Origin: JBJEFI01 sp051873875 | Lineage (GTDB): Bacteria > Bacillota > Bacilli > Bacillales > Bacillaceae_G | DNA length: 9,437 bases | NCBI GenBank assembly: GCA_051873875.1 | Contig: JBJEFI010000082.1 | Coordinates: 1 to 9,437, forward strand | Direction of reading: 5' to 3' | Shown here: positions 6,760 through 9,437 of the stretch, piece after piece | Layout of the letters: each line of letters starts with the position of its first letter | Numbering within the stretch: position 1 is the stretch's first letter | Translations under genes and position numbers: made by a program | The notes under the pieces: generated by a model | Seen by the model: only the letters and a program-made list of their open reading frames with translations | Databases searched by the model: none | What the model was told of the DNA's origin: nothing

Positions 6760-7281
6760 ATGCAGCAAACCCAAACAATAGGTGGAGTCGAGTTAGCTTA
6801 CTACATTGTTTGTAAACGAAAAGTGTGGTTATACAAAAAAGGAATTGGAATGGAAGATGAATCAGATCGGATATTACAAGGAAAGGTCCTTCATGAATCT
6901 TCTTATCCTCGTTTGAAAGATAAGGAGATTCTAATTGATAATTCTTTCAAATTGGATGCAATTGATGGGGAATATGTAAGAGAAGTAAAGTTATCTAGCA
7001 AAATGATTAAAGCCGATACAATGCAGATGCTTTACTATCTTTATCAATTGTCATTAAGAGGTGTTAATAAAAAAGGTTTAATTAGTTACACGAAAGAAAA
7101 GAAAACAGTTGAAGTGGAGTTAACAGACAAACGAAAGAAAGAGGTTCAAAAAGCAATCCTAGAAGTCTTTCAAATTATAGATAGACTATCTCCACCTGCT
7201 GTTAAAAAGGTACCTTATTGTAAAAGCTGTGCGTATTTTGGCTTTTGCTTTGCAGGGGAGGGTGATGAAGATGATGCGTGA
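6760..7281 (+). CDS. cas4: Cas4 RecB-like nuclease for spacer processing
   Basis: Cas4 trims pre-spacers and checks the PAM together with Cas1-Cas2. The 173-residue protein has the four cysteines that hold the iron-sulphur cluster (Cys18, then Cys154, Cys157 and Cys163 in YCKSCAYFGFC). It also has the RecB-type nuclease residues: His45 in GKVLHE, an Asp in LDAID (66 or 69), the E-x-K pair Glu75/Lys77, and Gln89...Tyr93 (QxxxY). The start is the ATG at 6760, with AAAGGGG 8 nt upstream. An in-frame TTG at 6742 overlaps the cas3 stop and has no site. The 3' end overlaps cas1 by 11 nt, so translation is probably coupled, as suits partners in adaptation. Confidence 0.95.
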   Translation: MQQTQTIGGVELAYYIVCKRKVWLYKKGIGMEDESDRILQGKVLHESSYPRLKDKEILIDNSFKLDAIDGEYVREVKLSSKMIKADTMQMLYYLYQLSLRGVNKKGLISYTKEKKTVEVELTDKRKKEVQKAILEVFQIIDRLSPPAVKKVPYCKSCAYFGFCFAGEGDEDDA

Positions 7282-8257
7282 TCATTATATATTTTCAAAT
7301 GGAAGATTGAAAAGAAAAAATAATACTGTTTATTTCGAAAACGAAGTGGGGGAAAAAAAGCCACTTCCAATTGAAAGAATTCGTAGTTTATATCTATTTG
7401 GAGAAATAGATGTAAATAGTAAACTTTTAACCTATATTAGTCGGTATGGTATTTCATTGCACCTTTTTAATTATTATGGTTTCTTTTCTGGATCTTTTAT
7501 TCCAAGAGAACCGAAAGAATCAGGTTTTGTAATTGTGAAACAAAGTGAACATTATTTAGATAATCAAAAGAGACTTTTTCTTGCACAGCAATTCATCCAA
7601 AGTGGTATTCATCATATGTTACGTAATCTACGAAATTATAAGCATGAGACGACCATTTATATAGAAGAAATACAGTCATTGCGAGCTCAATTAGAGTCAG
7701 TGACAAAAGTGCAGGAGTTGATGGGCTTTGAAGGACAAATTAGAAAAACCTATTATGAAGCATTTAATTATATTTTTAAACAAGATTTTGTTATGAAAAA
7801 AAGAGAAAAACAACCTCCAAGAGATCCCGTCAATGCACTTATTTCTTTTGGAAACACATTAATGTATAGAGTAGTACTTACAGAAATGTATAAAACGCAA
7901 TTGAATCCAACAATTAGTTATCTTCATGAACCATCTACTAAACGTTTTTCTTTATGTTTAGATTTAGCGGAAATTTTTAAACCACTTATTGTGGATAGCA
8001 CTATTTTTACGCTTATTAATAAGAGACAGATTAACCAAAAACATTTTGACTATTTAGAAGATGAAATTTGTTATTTAAATGAAGAAGGAAAAAAGAAATT
8101 TATTATAGCTTGGGAAGAGCGTCTTAATCAATCAATTAAACATCGAGTATTAAAACGAAAAACGACCTATCGATATTTAATTCGCTTAGAATGTTATAAA
8201 TTAATCAAACATATGATTAGTGATGAAACATACAAACCTTTAAAGGCGTGGTGGTAA
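7271..8257 (+). CDS. cas1: CRISPR integrase Cas1
   Basis: Cas1 is the metal-dependent integrase that, with Cas2, inserts new spacers at the leader-proximal repeat. The protein has 328 residues, a normal length. The conserved residues are Glu154 in MGFEGQIRK, His219 in YLHEPSTKRFS, and Asp231 with Glu234 in LDLAEIFKP; Asp242 follows. The start is taken as ATG 7271, 9 nt after GGAGG (7257-7261). ATG 7274 is an equally reasonable alternative, giving a protein one residue shorter. The frame opens further upstream inside cas4, but the earlier ATG at 7265 lies too close to the ribosome site. The gene overlaps cas4 by 11 nt and ends 1 nt before cas2. Confidence 0.96.
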   Translation: MMRDHYIFSNGRLKRKNNTVYFENEVGEKKPLPIERIRSLYLFGEIDVNSKLLTYISRYGISLHLFNYYGFFSGSFIPREPKESGFVIVKQSEHYLDNQKRLFLAQQFIQSGIHHMLRNLRNYKHETTIYIEEIQSLRAQLESVTKVQELMGFEGQIRKTYYEAFNYIFKQDFVMKKREKQPPRDPVNALISFGNTLMYRVVLTEMYKTQLNPTISYLHEPSTKRFSLCLDLAEIFKPLIVDSTIFTLINKRQINQKHFDYLEDEICYLNEEGKKKFIIAWEERLNQSIKHRVLKRKTTYRYLIRLECYKLIKHMISDETYKPLKAWW

Positions 8258-8258
8258 C

Positions 8259-8522
8259 ATGTTTGTTATTATCACATATGACATCGAACAAAAACGTGTA
8301 GGTAAAGTATGTAAGAAATTGCGTGAATATTTAGATTGGACACAGAACTCTGTCTTTGAAGGTGAGATAACAGTTGGAAAATTATCTGAATGTATGGCAG
8401 AATTAAATAAGATCATAGATAAAGAAAAGGATTCTATTTTTCTTTACCAAGTAAACAATCCACGTAATATCAAAAAAATTGTACATGGACAAGAAAAAAA
8501 TCCTTTTGATTTATTTTTATAA
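8259..8522 (+). CDS. cas2: Cas2, structural partner of Cas1
   Basis: Cas2 forms the dimer that bridges two Cas1 dimers in the spacer integration complex. The 87-residue protein begins MFVIITYDIEQKRVGKVCKK with Asp8 at the conserved end of the first strand, and contains the SVFEGEIT strand typical of the family. Its length is normal. The start codon follows the cas1 stop by one base. The upstream site (AAGGCGTG, 8243-8250) is weak, so translation probably depends on ribosomes finishing cas1. It is the last gene of the operon, and the array leader begins right after its stop. Confidence 0.95.
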   Translation: MFVIITYDIEQKRVGKVCKKLREYLDWTQNSVFEGEITVGKLSECMAELNKIIDKEKDSIFLYQVNNPRNIKKIVHGQEKNPFDLFL

Positions 8523-8708
8523 AATTGCAGCGAACCCCTTTTTAGTCAGAAGCCAGGTGAACCTATGGTACTCAAGGGATTATGTTTGTTTTTTGGATGC
8601 ATATCAAAACACGACTATCGATACGCTGCAAAATGGGGTATTAGCTTTCTATCAATAAACGCCGTTAATCCTTGGTGTTGCAAGAATTTTTTAATATGAA
8701 TTTCTAGG
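8523..8708 (+). promoter_or_regulatory. CRISPR leader between cas2 and the array
   Basis: This 186-bp non-coding stretch joins cas2 to the first repeat and should hold both the array promoter and the sequence that guides Cas1-Cas2 to the first repeat. An inverted pair TTGCAGCG (8525-8532) and CGCTGCAA (8624-8631) brackets its first half, and TATCGATA (8616-8623) is a palindrome next to it. A possible -10 box, TAATAT, lies at 8692-8697, but I find no well-spaced -35. A gene-adjacent leader agrees with transcription of the array on the + strand. Confidence 0.75.
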
Positions 8709-8838
8709 GTTTTATCTGAACGTAGAGGGATATAAAGTCATAAGACCGCAGAACGTTTAAATAAGTATTCATGGTTTTATCTGAACGTAGAGGGATATAA
8801 AGTCATAAGACCGCAGAACGTTTAAATAAGTATTCATG
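8709..8838 (+). repeat. Tandem duplication of the first repeat-spacer unit
   Basis: Two consecutive 65-bp units (8709-8773 and 8774-8838) are identical: the same repeat followed by the same 36-nt spacer beginning TCATAAGACC and ending TATTCATG. This is either a recombinational duplication or two separate captures of one protospacer. It is at the newest end of the array. Confidence 0.95.
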
Positions 8839-8867
8839 GTTTTATCTGAACGTAGAGGGATATAAAG

Positions 8868-8903
8868 CAGTTTAAATTATGGATGGCAACGAATCACAAG
8901 CCG
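8868..8903 (+). other. Spacer 3, likely from a phage/plasmid primase gene
   Basis: Read in its first frame on the + strand, this 36-nt spacer is fully open and encodes QFKLWMATNHKP. This closely resembles the conserved helicase segment (F-K-L-W-x-x-TNHKP) of P4-family primase-helicases of Firmicute phages and plasmids, as I know that family. It points to a mobile element as the source. No database search was possible. Confidence 0.65.
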
Positions 8904-9437
8904 GTTTTATCTGAACGTAGAGGGATATAAAGATGGATACTAGAGATGTTAGCGACAAATAAATTTAAGTTTTATCTGAACGTAGAGGGATATAAAGGCT
9001 TCTTTAATTTTCTTCGCTTTGTATTTGTTATATGTTTTATCTGAACGTAGAGGGATATAAAGGTATGCCTACTGTTACGGTAAACGATCACGGCATTAAG
9101 TTTTATCTGAACGTAGAGGGATATAAAGATTAGAATATATTGCATCCTTGATAATAGTTTCCGTTTCGTTTTATCTGAACGTAGAGGGATATAAAGTTGT
9201 CGCAATCTGGTCACGTAAATCATCACTGTCATGAGTTTTATCTGAACGTAGAGGGATATAAAGCAAGAAAATGTGAATGTTTACTACAATCGTGACAGAA
9301 AAGTTTTATCTGAACGTAGAGGGATATAAAGATTCAAAGTGTAAACCTATCCGATCTTCACACAGTCGTTTTATCTGAACGTAGAGGGATATAAAGTGTG
9401 AATGCAGGCGGTGGGACAGGTTTTGAAAGTTAGTTTT

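Larger units (their letters stand above)
8709..9437 (+). CRISPR. Type I-B CRISPR array, truncated at the window edge
   Basis: There are 11 complete, identical 29-nt repeats, starting at 8709, 8774, 8839, 8904, 8969, 9034, 9100, 9168, 9235, 9303 and 9368. The last five bases (9433-9437, GTTTT) begin repeat 12, so the array continues outside. The repeat starts GTTTTATC and ends GATATAAAG; the last eight bases would form the crRNA 5' handle. Eleven spacers measure 36, 36, 36, 36, 36, 37, 39, 38, 39, 36 and 36 nt. Spacers 1 and 2 are identical. Repeats show no degeneration, so this is the young, leader-proximal end. Orientation (leader on the left, + strand transcription) follows from the leader position and the repeat's resemblance to other Firmicute I-B repeats. 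Confidence 0.98.

Noticed and set aside
8679..8697. Array promoter with TTGCAA and TAATAT in the leader
   Set aside because: The two boxes are only 7 nt apart, and other -35 candidates are also badly spaced.
8972..9232. An 86-codon open frame on the minus strand
   Set aside because: It runs through the CRISPR repeats; the repeated LYVQIK-like segments are just the repeat translated several times.

Overview
The window holds a complete type I-B CRISPR-Cas locus, all on the + strand. It comes from a low-GC Gram-positive bacterium, most likely a Bacillaceae-like Firmicute. This rests on the AT-rich DNA, strong AAGGAGG-type ribosome binding sites before nearly every gene, one TTG start, and a CRISPR repeat of the GTTTTA...ATATAAAG form, which resembles (from memory) the I-B repeats of Clostridioides and Listeria. 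I cannot name the species.

Layout: positions 1-348 are non-coding. They carry two degenerate repeat-like segments about one repeat-spacer unit apart (around 11-40 and 77-106), then a plausible sigma-A promoter (TTGATA/TATAAA, 212-239) with an inverted repeat around it. A tightly packed operon follows: cas6 (349-1056), cas8b1/cst1 (1074-2810), cas7/cst2 (2803-3693), cas5t (3707-4441), a perfect 13-bp intercistronic hairpin, cas3 (4484-6745), cas4 (6760-7281), cas1 (7271-8257) and cas2 (8259-8522). A leader of about 186 bp leads into a CRISPR array at 8709. The array has 11 complete identical 29-nt repeats and 11 spacers and runs off the right edge, five bases into repeat 12.

How it works together: the array transcript is cut by Cas6. 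The crRNA is bound by a Cascade of Cas8, Cas7, Cas5 and probably a small subunit (Cas11b) translated from an internal start inside cas8 (2475-2810). Cas3 (fused HD nuclease and helicase) degrades the target. Cas4, Cas1 and Cas2 add new spacers at the leader end. Spacer 3 translates to a stretch typical of phage/plasmid P4-family primase-helicases, which fits antiphage memory. The first two spacers are identical, so a repeat-spacer unit was recently duplicated or the same spacer was taken up twice.

No gene in the window is outside the known I-B set. The points most worth a second look are the hidden cas11b start with its ATGA-coupled mini-ORF, the degenerate mini-array upstream of cas6 (a candidate crRNA-like regulatory RNA of the CreR/CreA kind, or the tail of a neighbouring array), the duplicated leader-proximal spacer, and the cas5-cas3 hairpin.
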